Origin: Polystyrenella longa
Lineage (GTDB): Bacteria; Planctomycetota; Planctomycetia; Planctomycetales; Planctomycetaceae
Length of the DNA: 64,000 nt
NCBI RefSeq assembly: GCF_007750395.1
Contig: NZ_CP036281.1
Location: forward strand, 3,123,001-3,187,000
Direction: 5' to 3'
The notes beneath the pieces were generated by a model. It was not told the DNA's origin, did no database searches, and was given only the letters and a program-made list of their open reading frames with translations. Of the stretch, positions 36,004 through 44,200 are shown piece by piece. The position numbers and the translations under genes are program-made. Within the stretch, counting starts at the first letter, position 1; every line of letters starts with the position of its first letter.

Positions 36004-36882
36004 TTATTCGACCAACAGCACGACTTCGTAGATACTTTCTGAACCAGCTTTCTGAGTACCACGGACCTGTCTGTTTGATAGTTCACCTTTCCCAGTGATT
36101 GGAACACTCCAATCAAACACCAAGTCATCGGGATCATTTTTATCATCATCCCAAAGCTGAATGGCAATCGCATCCCCCTTCTTTATGGATATTGATACAG
36201 TAGATTTTTGAGGGTTGATCTTCTGGTCCTTGCCGACCCGGTATGTCTTCATTGGGAAAACGTTTCCATTTCCGCCAGAAAAGATCCGCACGTATATTTT
36301 GTCCCGAGAGAGAATTGATTCAGTTTTATGGCATCTAAATTCCTTGAGACTAACCACAAGATCTACATTCTGGTTCACTGAAGAAAATGCCCAGGGAAAA
36401 GGACGTGTGTCATGTTGCGAAGGTTGGTTAGACTTCGCCAACCTCTCTACAACTTTATCAGGAAGAAAGTTAAAAGGAAGCTTTACTCTAAGTTTGCAGT
36501 CACGAACCACATCAACGACCAGGTTTACACAGTCGCAAATTCCCAATTTGTACCGGGCATTTTGATACTTTTGTCTGGCATTCATTTCTGCAGTTTGTAA
36601 ATCCTGAGGTTCTACACGAAACCTGACGTATTTTTCAATGAGCTGTTCTCTATCCGATTCATCTATCTCTCCAGAACCATTCGGTGAGAACTGCTCTTTA
36701 GGTTGAAAGCCAAGCCACTTACGTGTCCCATTTCCATAATCAAACATACAAGCTGTATGGGGAACACCCGTTTCTGAGCTTACGACAAGGTAGCATTCAT
36801 TTGCTTTGATCGTGTCTGCAGAGCCTGTGAAGCAGAGTGCCATCAAAAGTGTAAATAAGATTGGTCGTAGTATTGATTGCAT
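36004..36882 (-). CDS. Secreted protein: permuted papain-like plus C2-like domain
   Basis: 292 residues with a signal peptide (about 1-22). The N-terminal half has an early histidine (H42 in GVPHTACMF) and a later cysteine in ARYKLGICDCVNLVVDVV (C116/C118). This His-before-Cys order with a hydrophobic helix after the Cys is the hallmark of circularly permuted NlpC/P60 or LRAT-like papain-fold enzymes. The C-terminal half ends in ISIKKGDAIAIQLWDDDKNDPDDLVFDW, an Asp-rich strand-loop like a calcium-binding C2 domain. The combination suggests a secreted thiol hydrolase. Low identity to any family, so moderate certainty. It is co-oriented with the metalloprotease gene downstream of 38071. Confidence 0.6.
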   Translation of the reverse strand: MQSILRPILFTLLMALCFTGSADTIKANECYLVVSSETGVPHTACMFDYGNGTRKWLGFQPKEQFSPNGSGEIDESDREQLIEKYVRFRVEPQDLQTAEMNARQKYQNARYKLGICDCVNLVVDVVRDCKLRVKLPFNFLPDKVVERLAKSNQPSQHDTRPFPWAFSSVNQNVDLVVSLKEFRCHKTESILSRDKIYVRIFSGGNGNVFPMKTYRVGKDQKINPQKSTVSISIKKGDAIAIQLWDDDKNDPDDLVFDWSVPITGKGELSNRQVRGTQKAGSESIYEVVLLVE

Positions 36883-36955
36883 GGTCTATCCATTCAGTGT
36901 GGTCTAAGTTAGATGTTTAATCGGCCTTCGATTTAACCTATTACGACTAGTCGAT

Positions 36956-38071
36956 TCACTTCCATGTAAGTTTGTACTCATGTTGACGTATCCCAAAGCG
37001 ATTTTGTTTTAATGCAATCAATGATTCTCCTGGCCCATTATCGGTAATTGTGACGCAGCCAAAGAGATCATGATTGTCTCCGAGTCTAGGATTATCAAGT
37101 TCCCATACTTCGACCTTTAAGGAGCGTTTAAAGCTGTACTGAAGGTTAAGAGTAGCCGGCCTATTAGTTGACATTTTAAATATACGCATCTGCTGTCCAA
37201 ACAAGCGATCTGGATGGTTCACATTGACAGCTTGTCCATCTGACCATACTCGGAGGTGAACTTCGTCGTTCGCGCTAGCTTCCTGTTTGCGTATGCATGT
37301 TAGTGAATCTAGTGTAACCGTATAATTTCCCGTCCATCGTCCTGGATAAAGTTTCGCGATGTGGGATTTATCCACATCTGAAAGCTTTGTATTCATTTCA
37401 ACTTCGAAATCCCCAATAGTTAGGTCATTGGATATCGGATAGATCATAATTGAATTAACGTCGAATGAAGAGAAATTGGTGTTTGTTGCAGAGTGAGTCC
37501 TAAAAATATTGTGATCGACTTTGTCCATATACCAAGGAGGGGTCTGTTTCAAATAAAACTTATACACTTCTGGTTTGTTCCATGGGATATCAGAATCAGG
37601 GCTCTGGTGCTCGTGAATCATACCGAGTGCATGGCCGAACTCGTGCAATGTCGTACGAGCAATTTCAACATCAGGCGTGTTGTCATTAAACCAGCCGAAA
37701 TTCATGGTAGGCTGATTTTGCTGGACACTGCTGGCGTCAGTGCCAACTGTTGACCATGATCCATTATTTGCGATAAAGGCGATTCTTATGTCTGAACGAC
37801 CGTTTTGAATATATTCGAAATTAATATTGGCATATTTTGTCCATTCCTCTGCTGCTTTTATTACTCGTTGTTGCAGGCTGGGTGTCCCCCCAAGAAACAT
37901 GATTTTCAATGTCTGCCCAGGCTGCCATAATTTGGTCGTAGATCCTGCTAATCTTAAACCTACATTGTTGGGGGAAGGATCCAAGGTAATACACGCTTTA
38001 GGATCATCTGCATTACCTGTCAAAGCCAACGAAAAAAGAATTGAAACTGAGATTACTAATCGAAAGATCAT
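36956..38071 (-). CDS. Secreted metzincin-type zinc metalloprotease
   Basis: 371 residues with a signal peptide. The zinc site HEFGHALGMIHEH (143-155) and the Met-turn in SIMIYPI define a metzincin of the astacin/matrixin-like group; IPWN after the third His region fits. A C-terminal domain (about 265-371) ends in VEVWELDNPRLGDNHDLFGCVTI, again like a C2 calcium loop, as in the neighbouring papain-like gene. The ATG at 38071 begins the signal peptide and has AGGAG nine bases upstream; a longer frame to 38179 has neither. Likely secreted; degrades a protein target. Confidence 0.88.
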   Translation of the reverse strand: MIFRLVISVSILFSLALTGNADDPKACITLDPSPNNVGLRLAGSTTKLWQPGQTLKIMFLGGTPSLQQRVIKAAEEWTKYANINFEYIQNGRSDIRIAFIANNGSWSTVGTDASSVQQNQPTMNFGWFNDNTPDVEIARTTLHEFGHALGMIHEHQSPDSDIPWNKPEVYKFYLKQTPPWYMDKVDHNIFRTHSATNTNFSSFDVNSIMIYPISNDLTIGDFEVEMNTKLSDVDKSHIAKLYPGRWTGNYTVTLDSLTCIRKQEASANDEVHLRVWSDGQAVNVNHPDRLFGQQMRIFKMSTNRPATLNLQYSFKRSLKVEVWELDNPRLGDNHDLFGCVTITDNGPGESLIALKQNRFGIRQHEYKLTWK

Positions 38072-38210
38072 ATTGAGCATCTCCTGTATGAATTGAGAGA
38101 AGATTCTGTTTGCTGTTGCGACAGAATGAAGTCGAACAAGGTTTTGAGGATCATCGTTGCTTGCAAAAGCAGAAGTCATAGTTACGCTTCAAATGGATAC
38201 AACCATTTAG

Positions 38211-39911
38211 TTACTCAGATAAAATATATCGAGTCGTCACTGGCAGGTGATCAGAACCGAAACTGCTTGTACCTGGCGAAGCTGGTGTGAACCGATCTTC
38301 TCCGGTCACGTAAATACAATCAATTGGGCCGGTTCCCGCGTATTGGTCACTCGCGATGTATGTCTCGATACCGAGATCGTGGGTGAGACTCTTCATTTGC
38401 AAGTCGCCAATCAGGCCACCTGAAAAGATCGCGTGAGTGTCATCATAGCCATCCCCCGAGTCGTCGGTTAAAGATGAACCGTTCTTTCCGCTATCAGTTT
38501 CCCCAACGTTGAAGTCGCCCGCGACCAATACAGAGAAATCGGGATATTTCGCTCGATCTCGATTTACTTGAGTCGCAATAGCAGCGGCGACAATCTCACG
38601 TTTCTGGGCATTCTTATGGTCGCCTTGTCCATCATTTCCGTTAGATGACTTCAGGTGAGTGACATTTATAATCAACTTCAATTCGTCGATACGAACGCGA
38701 AGAAAACCGCGACTGGTTGAAACGTCTGCCAGCCCGTCTAATTCAGGATAGTTCATTTCGAATTCGAATGGCTCCTCGGGATTGTTTTCGTTGTTGTCAG
38801 GTGAAGGATCGTTCTCAACGACAGAATCGAAGGGGAAACGACTAATCACGCCAACTTCAAATGAACTATACCGACCACGATCATTCTGTTCAAAGTCAGA
38901 ACAGCAGAAGTAATAGCCAGTCAGTCCCATATAGTCTCTGATTCTTTCAACCTGACGTATTGAACTTACTTCCTGAATCATCACGATGTCGGGATTAATG
39001 TCACCGCCGAAGTCTAAGAAATCTTCTTCGCGGCGATTAACGTCGGCCAATGAAAATATTTCTCGAGCGTTCCAAGTAACAATCTTGATGCTGTCGCTTT
39101 CCTCGTCTAAGGCACTCTCAGTCGCCCCTCTCATCGACAGCAGGCCGGAAACAGGTTGAGTTGGGGTATCAACCTCAAACACTCTAAGGACCAAGGACGA
39201 GTCGAGTACAAAAGGATTCTCGTTTCCCTGAACCAATTCGATTTGTTTGGTTCTCTCGATCTCTTCATCGTCAGCAGGATCCAGGAAGTGCCACGCTATA
39301 AGAGTGTTGAGCTGCGAGTTGAACCATTGCTTGTCCAAGTCTCGATCGCCATAGATCGCGTAGATATAGAACATGGCCCGTGCAACGTTTCCCTTGTGGG
39401 CTTCCCTTGGCTCGAAAGCACTACTGGTCGATTCACTGTATCGACCAATGTCTCCAGTGGGGCTCTCTTCAGATGCAGATGACAACCACCATTTACGGGT
39501 ATCATGGTCAGGAATCTCGGCAAATGCATTGTTGCTCCTCGCACTGTTGACCTGACTGTATGTCGCAAACAGGTGATGAATATCAGACTTAATCTGATGC
39601 TTGTCACTCGCATGCTTAAACTTCGACTGCGCCCAAGTGTGTTCGGTATTCACGATGTTGTGATTCGGAATCCCATTCGTTTGATACTTCGCACCAGTAT
39701 AAACCAGGGTGACCTCGCCATTATCGTTGTCGATGCTCTCAAACATTTCCTCTCGGGCATTTCGGTAGCTCAGATTAACCGTAGGTGTGAAGTCTTGACG
39801 CAGTAAATGAATCAATTCCGTTCCACTCTTATCCGGGTGAATCTCTTCAGCCAGTCCGATAAGGGAGATGGATAAAAGCGCAGCGATAACCGTAATAATC
39901 CGGAGATGCAT
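38211..39911 (-). CDS. Secreted two-nuclease fusion (endonuclease I plus EEP)
   Basis: 566 residues with a signal peptide (about 1-21). Residues 25-250 match the EndA/endonuclease I family: NTEHTWAQSKF and SDIHHLFATYSQVNSARSN carry the active His and Asn, and KGNVARAMFYIYAIYGDR follows. Residues 274-566 match the endonuclease/exonuclease/phosphatase fold (VTWNAREIF, VMIQEV, THLKSSNG, VAGDFNVGE, GSDHLPV). Both sets of active residues look intact. Fusions of this kind occur in some marine bacteria. Probably degrades DNA outside the cell or in competitors; the metal is likely magnesium. Located in the cargo block. Confidence 0.9.
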   Translation of the reverse strand: MHLRIITVIAALLSISLIGLAEEIHPDKSGTELIHLLRQDFTPTVNLSYRNAREEMFESIDNDNGEVTLVYTGAKYQTNGIPNHNIVNTEHTWAQSKFKHASDKHQIKSDIHHLFATYSQVNSARSNNAFAEIPDHDTRKWWLSSASEESPTGDIGRYSESTSSAFEPREAHKGNVARAMFYIYAIYGDRDLDKQWFNSQLNTLIAWHFLDPADDEEIERTKQIELVQGNENPFVLDSSLVLRVFEVDTPTQPVSGLLSMRGATESALDEESDSIKIVTWNAREIFSLADVNRREEDFLDFGGDINPDIVMIQEVSSIRQVERIRDYMGLTGYYFCCSDFEQNDRGRYSSFEVGVISRFPFDSVVENDPSPDNNENNPEEPFEFEMNYPELDGLADVSTSRGFLRVRIDELKLIINVTHLKSSNGNDGQGDHKNAQKREIVAAAIATQVNRDRAKYPDFSVLVAGDFNVGETDSGKNGSSLTDDSGDGYDDTHAIFSGGLIGDLQMKSLTHDLGIETYIASDQYAGTGPIDCIYVTGEDRFTPASPGTSSFGSDHLPVTTRYILSE

Positions 39912-40173
39912 TGTTTTGACTTTCAGAGGAAGTCGAGAAGAAAGGTGGCCCGACGCATTCCAGCAAAGTAGAAATGAAGAGTTTTTGCCTCAGTGAGAAT
40001 GCGTATACTAATACCAGCATTATCGAAAACTGGAATTGAACAAAGAGAAATCAGTCTGTCATTAAGAAAATTTTACATTCTTTCGTGAACTGGATATTTT
40101 GCACCATTCTTGGGTACAGTGGAGAAACTAATCATCCCCCATACTCTTTCTCTTTGATCATGAGGAAGTATTC

Positions 40174-40704
40174 ATGAACTCTCGGGCCATTCTCTACTGC
40201 TCTTTACTCTTAACGGTTCCAGTTATCTCGCTCGCACACCCAGGTCGGACTGACTCTAATGGTGGCCACAATGACAGGAAGAACGGTGGCTACCATTATC
40301 ATAGCGGCGGAAGCTCTTCTAATGGCTCTCCAGGCGGTTCCTCAGGAAGCAATGTAAGCCCTCTTTTTAACTCCAGCTCAAGCGGATTAAGTTCGAGACG
40401 AAGTAGTTCAATAAATAGTGGTCGCAGCGAATCACCATCGACCAGCCGAACGACACCCGCCGATGATAAGAAGAGTGACGAGATAGCCGTAAAGCGATTG
40501 CGACTGGCGAAAAGTCAATTGAAGGCGGGTATTGAAAACCTTCAGGAGATTGCTGAAACCTATAGCGGAACTGAAGCGGGAGCAGAAGCTGCCTTTTTGT
40601 CTCACAATCTGATGACTGAATTTGTGGCAATCGAGGCAGTACTCAAGGGCAAAGAGAAACCCTCTTCCGTTGAAGTGACCGAAAAGGTAGATGCTAAGAG
40701 ATAG
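40174..40704 (+). CDS. Secreted YHYH-motif protein
   Basis: 176 residues with a signal peptide. The sequence HPGRTDSNGGHNDRKNGGYHYHSGG (shown in part) is the YHYH signature, probably a metal-binding His/Asp/Asn motif. A Ser/Gly-rich linker and a helical C-terminal domain follow (about 95-176). Function of the family is unknown. The ATG is preceded by AGGAAGTATTC. It stands between the nuclease gene and the small HTH gene, on the opposite strand to both. Confidence 0.75.
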   Translation: MNSRAILYCSLLLTVPVISLAHPGRTDSNGGHNDRKNGGYHYHSGGSSSNGSPGGSSGSNVSPLFNSSSSGLSSRRSSSINSGRSESPSTSRTTPADDKKSDEIAVKRLRLAKSQLKAGIENLQEIAETYSGTEAGAEAAFLSHNLMTEFVAIEAVLKGKEKPSSVEVTEKVDAKR

Positions 40705-40762
40705 GAACCGAAGGCATTCATAAGCTGCAAACGTAGCGTAATTTTCGAGTACACTCAGCATT

Positions 40763-40951
40763 TCACTGGTAGTCGGATAGTTCATCAAACAGCGATTGAT
40801 TTGAAATGTAGAGCTGTCCGCGATGGTCATACTTGTGCTCAAGTCGCCCGTCTTTAATCCGGCGATAGAACCACATGTATCCAACCTTAAGTTCTTGGCT
40901 GGCATCCTTCCAGTGGGTGTATTCCTGCGAGTTTTCGAGAGTTTTGAACAT
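40763..40951 (-). CDS. Small excisionase-like HTH protein
   Basis: 62 residues. ASQELKVGYMWFYRRIKDGRLEHKYDHRGQLYISN has the helix-turn-helix plus wing seen in excisionases. ATG 40951 has AAAGGAATAACG directly upstream. A frame reaching to 41104 has no family sequence before it. The element thus has two small HTH proteins, here and at 28938. Confidence 0.6.
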   Translation of the reverse strand: MFKTLENSQEYTHWKDASQELKVGYMWFYRRIKDGRLEHKYDHRGQLYISNQSLFDELSDYQ

Positions 40952-41218
40952 CGTTATTCCTTTTGATTCATTAGACAGATGCAACTGAGCTGGTGAGCCA
41001 TCAAAGAAGGAACGATTACACTCGTATATTGGAATTGAATCAATCTTTGCAAGGCGGTTTGATTCAGATATCCACAGGAATAGATCGGTACTGATTCCGA
41101 TCAAATCCGATATTGTCCAAAGTGGTAAAGATCCGCCATTCGGTTTATTTCGTTACGGGTTCAGGGTACGCTGTTAGCATCTCAAATCTCAAACTCTCGA
41201 ATCAAATGGGCCGAAGCC

Positions 41219-42325
41219 ATGATTAAGTTTTCCTGTCCTGAATGTGGGCACGGTATGAAGGTTCCCGACGAAGCAGCGGGCAAGCGGGGCAAGTGCAAGA
41301 AATGTGGCGAAACGGTCCAGGTACCAAAGTCACAGAAAGCGGAGATCATTACCCAGCCCCCACCAATGGACTTTGATGAAGCCCCCCTGCCCAGCCGACG
41401 AAGAAAGCGACCTACTCACCGAGAGGCAAGCCCGGTATCGGTAGAGATTCATCAGGAAAAGCCGGTAACGAACAGCCTCGGGATTGCTGCTCTGGTGCTG
41501 GGAATTATTGCGTTGCTGTTATGCTGGATTCCGTTTATCAACCTGATCACTGCCCTACCTCTCGGGGGAATCGGTTTGATTCTCTCTCTGATTGGATTGG
41601 TGATGGCGATCACCCGCAAGGGGACAGGGATCGGTTATCCAATCGCAGCGGGTACGCTCAACTTTATAGCGGTTCTGGTTCCAATAATCATGACGGCATT
41701 CTTTACGGCAGCAGCAGGTACAGCAGTCAGCGCCATCGACGAAGCTGGTAAGGAGATTGAACGCCGCGAGTCCGAACGCAATAAGCCACTTACCACCAAC
41801 GCAGACGGAGAGGCCACAGAAGAGACCGAAGTAACTGACACGACAGAAGAGCCGAACACTGAACCAGCTTCACCGTGGGACAACGCAAGTGCGATCTACG
41901 ATGGCGAGCTGGTCAAGGTCGAGATTACCGGGGCCAAGATTGGTAAGGTCGACTTAAAAACTTTCTCAGGTGAAAGCACATCGGAGGATGATTTTCTAAT
42001 CTTTACGATCAACATCACGAATAAACAAGAAGCTAAGAAAATGGACTTTCGTGGATGGAAGGCGGAAACGTTCGACGATCGGGCAGCAACGCTAGAGGAC
42101 GAACACAGCAACCAATATCACGGGGCTCGATTCAGCTCTGCAAGTCGCGTGCAGGGCCAGGCGGCCTACGAATCAATATATCCTCAAAAGTCCGTGGGGG
42201 ATGTTCTCCCGTTCGAGGTCCCCGTTGATGCTGCCAAGGAATTGAGATTGAAACTACCAGCGGCAGCCTATGGAGAAGAAGGTCAGATTCATCTGATCTA
42301 CGATGCGGGCGAGGTGGAACGATGA
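41219..42325 (+). CDS. Zinc-ribbon membrane protein (DUF4190-like)
   Basis: 368 residues. N-terminal zinc ribbon CPEC-GHGMKVPDEAAGKRGKCKKCGE (Cys at about 6, 9, 27, 30), a Pro/Arg-rich linker, two transmembrane helices with the LGIAALVLGIIALLLCWIPFINLITALPLGGIGLILSLIGLVMA pattern of DUF4190, a third hydrophobic segment, then an acidic linker and a beta-sandwich of ~130 residues. Common architecture in planctomycetes, of unknown function. It could sense or bind something at the membrane. Divergent from the small HTH gene. Confidence 0.8.
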   Translation: MIKFSCPECGHGMKVPDEAAGKRGKCKKCGETVQVPKSQKAEIITQPPPMDFDEAPLPSRRRKRPTHREASPVSVEIHQEKPVTNSLGIAALVLGIIALLLCWIPFINLITALPLGGIGLILSLIGLVMAITRKGTGIGYPIAAGTLNFIAVLVPIIMTAFFTAAAGTAVSAIDEAGKEIERRESERNKPLTTNADGEATEETEVTDTTEEPNTEPASPWDNASAIYDGELVKVEITGAKIGKVDLKTFSGESTSEDDFLIFTINITNKQEAKKMDFRGWKAETFDDRAATLEDEHSNQYHGARFSSASRVQGQAAYESIYPQKSVGDVLPFEVPVDAAKELRLKLPAAAYGEEGQIHLIYDAGEVER

Positions 42326-42327
42326 AT

Positions 42328-43140
42328 TCAATCTTCGGTGGCATCCGATTCGAGCATAATGGACGATGTTGGAAGACTCGTCATTGCCGTTCCAGTTAGT
42401 TCTTTGAATCGGACCTGCTGAGCCGTCAGAAGGTCCGCGTTCGTGACATCTCGCCCATCGGTATCAATGAGAAACGTCTGTTTGTCAAGAAGCCCATTCT
42501 GCAGGACGTACTCTAAAGTCATTTTGAAGGTGCCCAATTTTGGTAGTAAGATATGGGCCACCCGTTTAGACTCATCTGGGCCGATCCGCAGTGTACCAAT
42601 GAAAGTCTTAGTTTCATCGTAGAGGTTATCGGGGTACGCAAACATTATATCTATCGGCGCTGATGGCTTAATCACCAGATGTGCCTGTTTACCTTCCGGA
42701 CGATTAGTATGAAATTGAATATGAGCTTTTATAAATGGCCGAGCCTTTGCCGTTTCAATTTCCAGCATCTTGCGATTTATAGCAGTCTGTTCTTTGGTTA
42801 ATTCCGCCAGTTTCTCTGCTTCATCTGCACTCTTCGCGAGCGTTTCCGACTGAATTTGGAGGTCTTTCCTTTGGAGCATAATTGCGACGATAACACCTGC
42901 TAGGGCGAGACCTGAAAAAAGTGAATTAACAAAGCCGAACGAATCGCCATAGGTTCCGGCGTCTGGAGTTGAGCCATATTTATGAATTGGGTAGTACCCA
43001 ACTATCCACCATAAAAAGATCACGACCACGGCGGCCAGTAGGAAATATGCCCACATCCACAAGTCGGTACCTTCTTTTCGTCTATCTGTCACAGTGCTTC
43101 CCCAGTTATGCCCGAGTGAATAATTCTTACAGAGTGCCAT
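42328..43140 (-). CDS. Two-span membrane protein with AbiC-like N-terminal module
   Basis: 270 residues. Two transmembrane segments (about 28-48 and 68-90) are followed by a heptad-rich coiled coil (LQIQSETLAKSADEAEKLAELTKEQTA) and a beta-rich soluble domain. The run GDSFGFVNSLFSGLALAGVIVAIMLQRKDLQIQ is like the N-terminal membrane module of the phage-abortive-infection family putAbiC (PF16872), though the C-terminus differs. A defence role is therefore possible but unproved. The gene converges with the zinc-ribbon gene, two bases away. Confidence 0.65.
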   Translation of the reverse strand: MALCKNYSLGHNWGSTVTDRRKEGTDLWMWAYFLLAAVVVIFLWWIVGYYPIHKYGSTPDAGTYGDSFGFVNSLFSGLALAGVIVAIMLQRKDLQIQSETLAKSADEAEKLAELTKEQTAINRKMLEIETAKARPFIKAHIQFHTNRPEGKQAHLVIKPSAPIDIMFAYPDNLYDETKTFIGTLRIGPDESKRVAHILLPKLGTFKMTLEYVLQNGLLDKQTFLIDTDGRDVTNADLLTAQQVRFKELTGTAMTSLPTSSIMLESDATED

Positions 43141-43152
43141 ATAGAGGCGACC

Positions 43153-43182
43153 TTGACAACTCTACAGCCAGGGAGGCATAAT
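43153..43182 (+). promoter_or_regulatory. Strong sigma-70-type promoter
   Basis: Perfect TTGACA (43153-43158), 18-bp spacer, CATAAT (43177-43182). Transcription would start near 43190 and run into the structured RNA below. Confidence 0.65.
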
Positions 43183-43189
43183 CCGATCC

Positions 43190-43330
43190 TCTCAAAGCCG
43201 TAAGGCACGTAGTCTCAAAACCAATGTAGAAGCAAGAATCCGCACATGCGCGGGTGTGGGGTAGCAGCAATGCCCCCAAGGCGGTACTACGCCGCCTGAG
43301 AACGCCAATGCATGTGCGGGTTCTTTTTTA
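43190..43330 (+). ncRNA. Structured RNA with U tract: small RNA or attenuator
   Basis: A 14-bp outer stem (43236-43249 with 43310-43323, one T-G pair) closes a three-way junction with two inner hairpins (TGGGG 43257-43261 with CCCCA 43274-43278; GGCGG 43280-43284 with CCGCC 43292-43296). A T-rich run (43321-43329) follows, so the outer stem can act as terminator. A small GNRA hairpin GCC-GTAA-GGC lies at 43197-43206. No known RNA family is recognised. No rightward gene precedes it. It is either a free-standing small RNA of ~140 nt or an attenuating leader for the gene at 43369. Confidence 0.65.
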
Positions 43331-43368
43331 CGCGCTGTTCTTAGCGTGTAACGGAAGGAGTCATTCAT

Positions 43369-44118
43369 ATGACTACGTTTCCTACTACCCTGTTCAATGG
43401 CAACGGTCCCAATCGCTTGAGTCAGCCTGCTGGGGCTGGCAATGTTGCCAATCCGAACGACCAGCAGCAACCAGGCTCACAAGCCGAAGCTGGCCAGATG
43501 ACGGAAGATGATTTCCTCAAGTCGATCCTGCCTGATTGGAATCCGGGGCAATGTGCATGGCCGATCTATCTGGTTCAAATGCTCCCCGAGGATCTGCCCG
43601 AGGTTCCGACCGGATGCCCGAAACGGGCACACCAAACCTACCCTTCCACCATTGCCCGAGATATGGCAGCCGTCCACAACAAAGCGGCGAGTCAGAAGGC
43701 TCAAGGTGGTACTCCTGAAAAATGGGCAGTCATCCTCAAGCGGAATCGATCAGGGTATAGCTCGATCCTGTTGATCAATCCCCGAAAAGGCTGGGTTCCT
43801 GAGGATGAATACAGTCAGGCTCCTGCTGATCATACCTTCAAGGGAACGCAAGCAGCCGCACGGCGATATGTGCAGCTGCTCAACGGGTTTTACACCGAGA
43901 AGCAAGATCGGTGGGCAGTGCTGGCAAGTTCGGTACTACTCAGAGAAGGAGCCATTAAGGCGACAGATAGCCCCGAGGCTCGATTCAATGTTCTTACCCA
44001 ACTCGGAGCCGTTCTGCAGGTAGGTGTGACCTACGATTCTGCTCTGGAATTCTCAAGACGACATAACGCCATCAACATCGACGGCGATCATCGGGCCCAA
44101 ATCGTTCAATCGAACTGA
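43369..44118 (+). CDS. Hypothetical protein behind structured leader
   Basis: 249 residues, soluble, with a flexible Asn/Gln/Gly-rich first 40 residues. No family recognised. AACGGAAGGAGTCATTCAT supplies a good ribosome site, and a strong terminator follows, so it is a real gene. Conserved-looking segments are CPKRAHQTYPSTIARDMAAVHN and KWAVILKRNRSGYSSILLINPRKG. Its expression may be controlled by the RNA structure upstream. Located directly before the integrase gene. Confidence 0.75.
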   Translation: MTTFPTTLFNGNGPNRLSQPAGAGNVANPNDQQQPGSQAEAGQMTEDDFLKSILPDWNPGQCAWPIYLVQMLPEDLPEVPTGCPKRAHQTYPSTIARDMAAVHNKAASQKAQGGTPEKWAVILKRNRSGYSSILLINPRKGWVPEDEYSQAPADHTFKGTQAAARRYVQLLNGFYTEKQDRWAVLASSVLLREGAIKATDSPEARFNVLTQLGAVLQVGVTYDSALEFSRRHNAINIDGDHRAQIVQSN

Positions 44119-44140
44119 GACCAGTTGTCTTTCTCAATGT

Positions 44141-44170
44141 CCCCGGTGGACTCTCCGCCGGGGTTTTCTT
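44141..44170 (+). terminator. Terminator before the integrase gene
   Basis: CCCCGGTGGA (44141-44150) pairs with TCCGCCGGGG (44154-44163) with one G-T, followed by TTTTCTTT. Confidence 0.8.
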
Positions 44171-44200
44171 TCCCTCTTTGAATTAAGTGGAGGTTTCGCC

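Noticed and set aside
40763-41104. A 113-residue form of the small HTH protein
   Set aside because: The added N-terminus has no family sequence, whereas the internal ATG at 40951 has a good ribosome site and begins the HTH unit.
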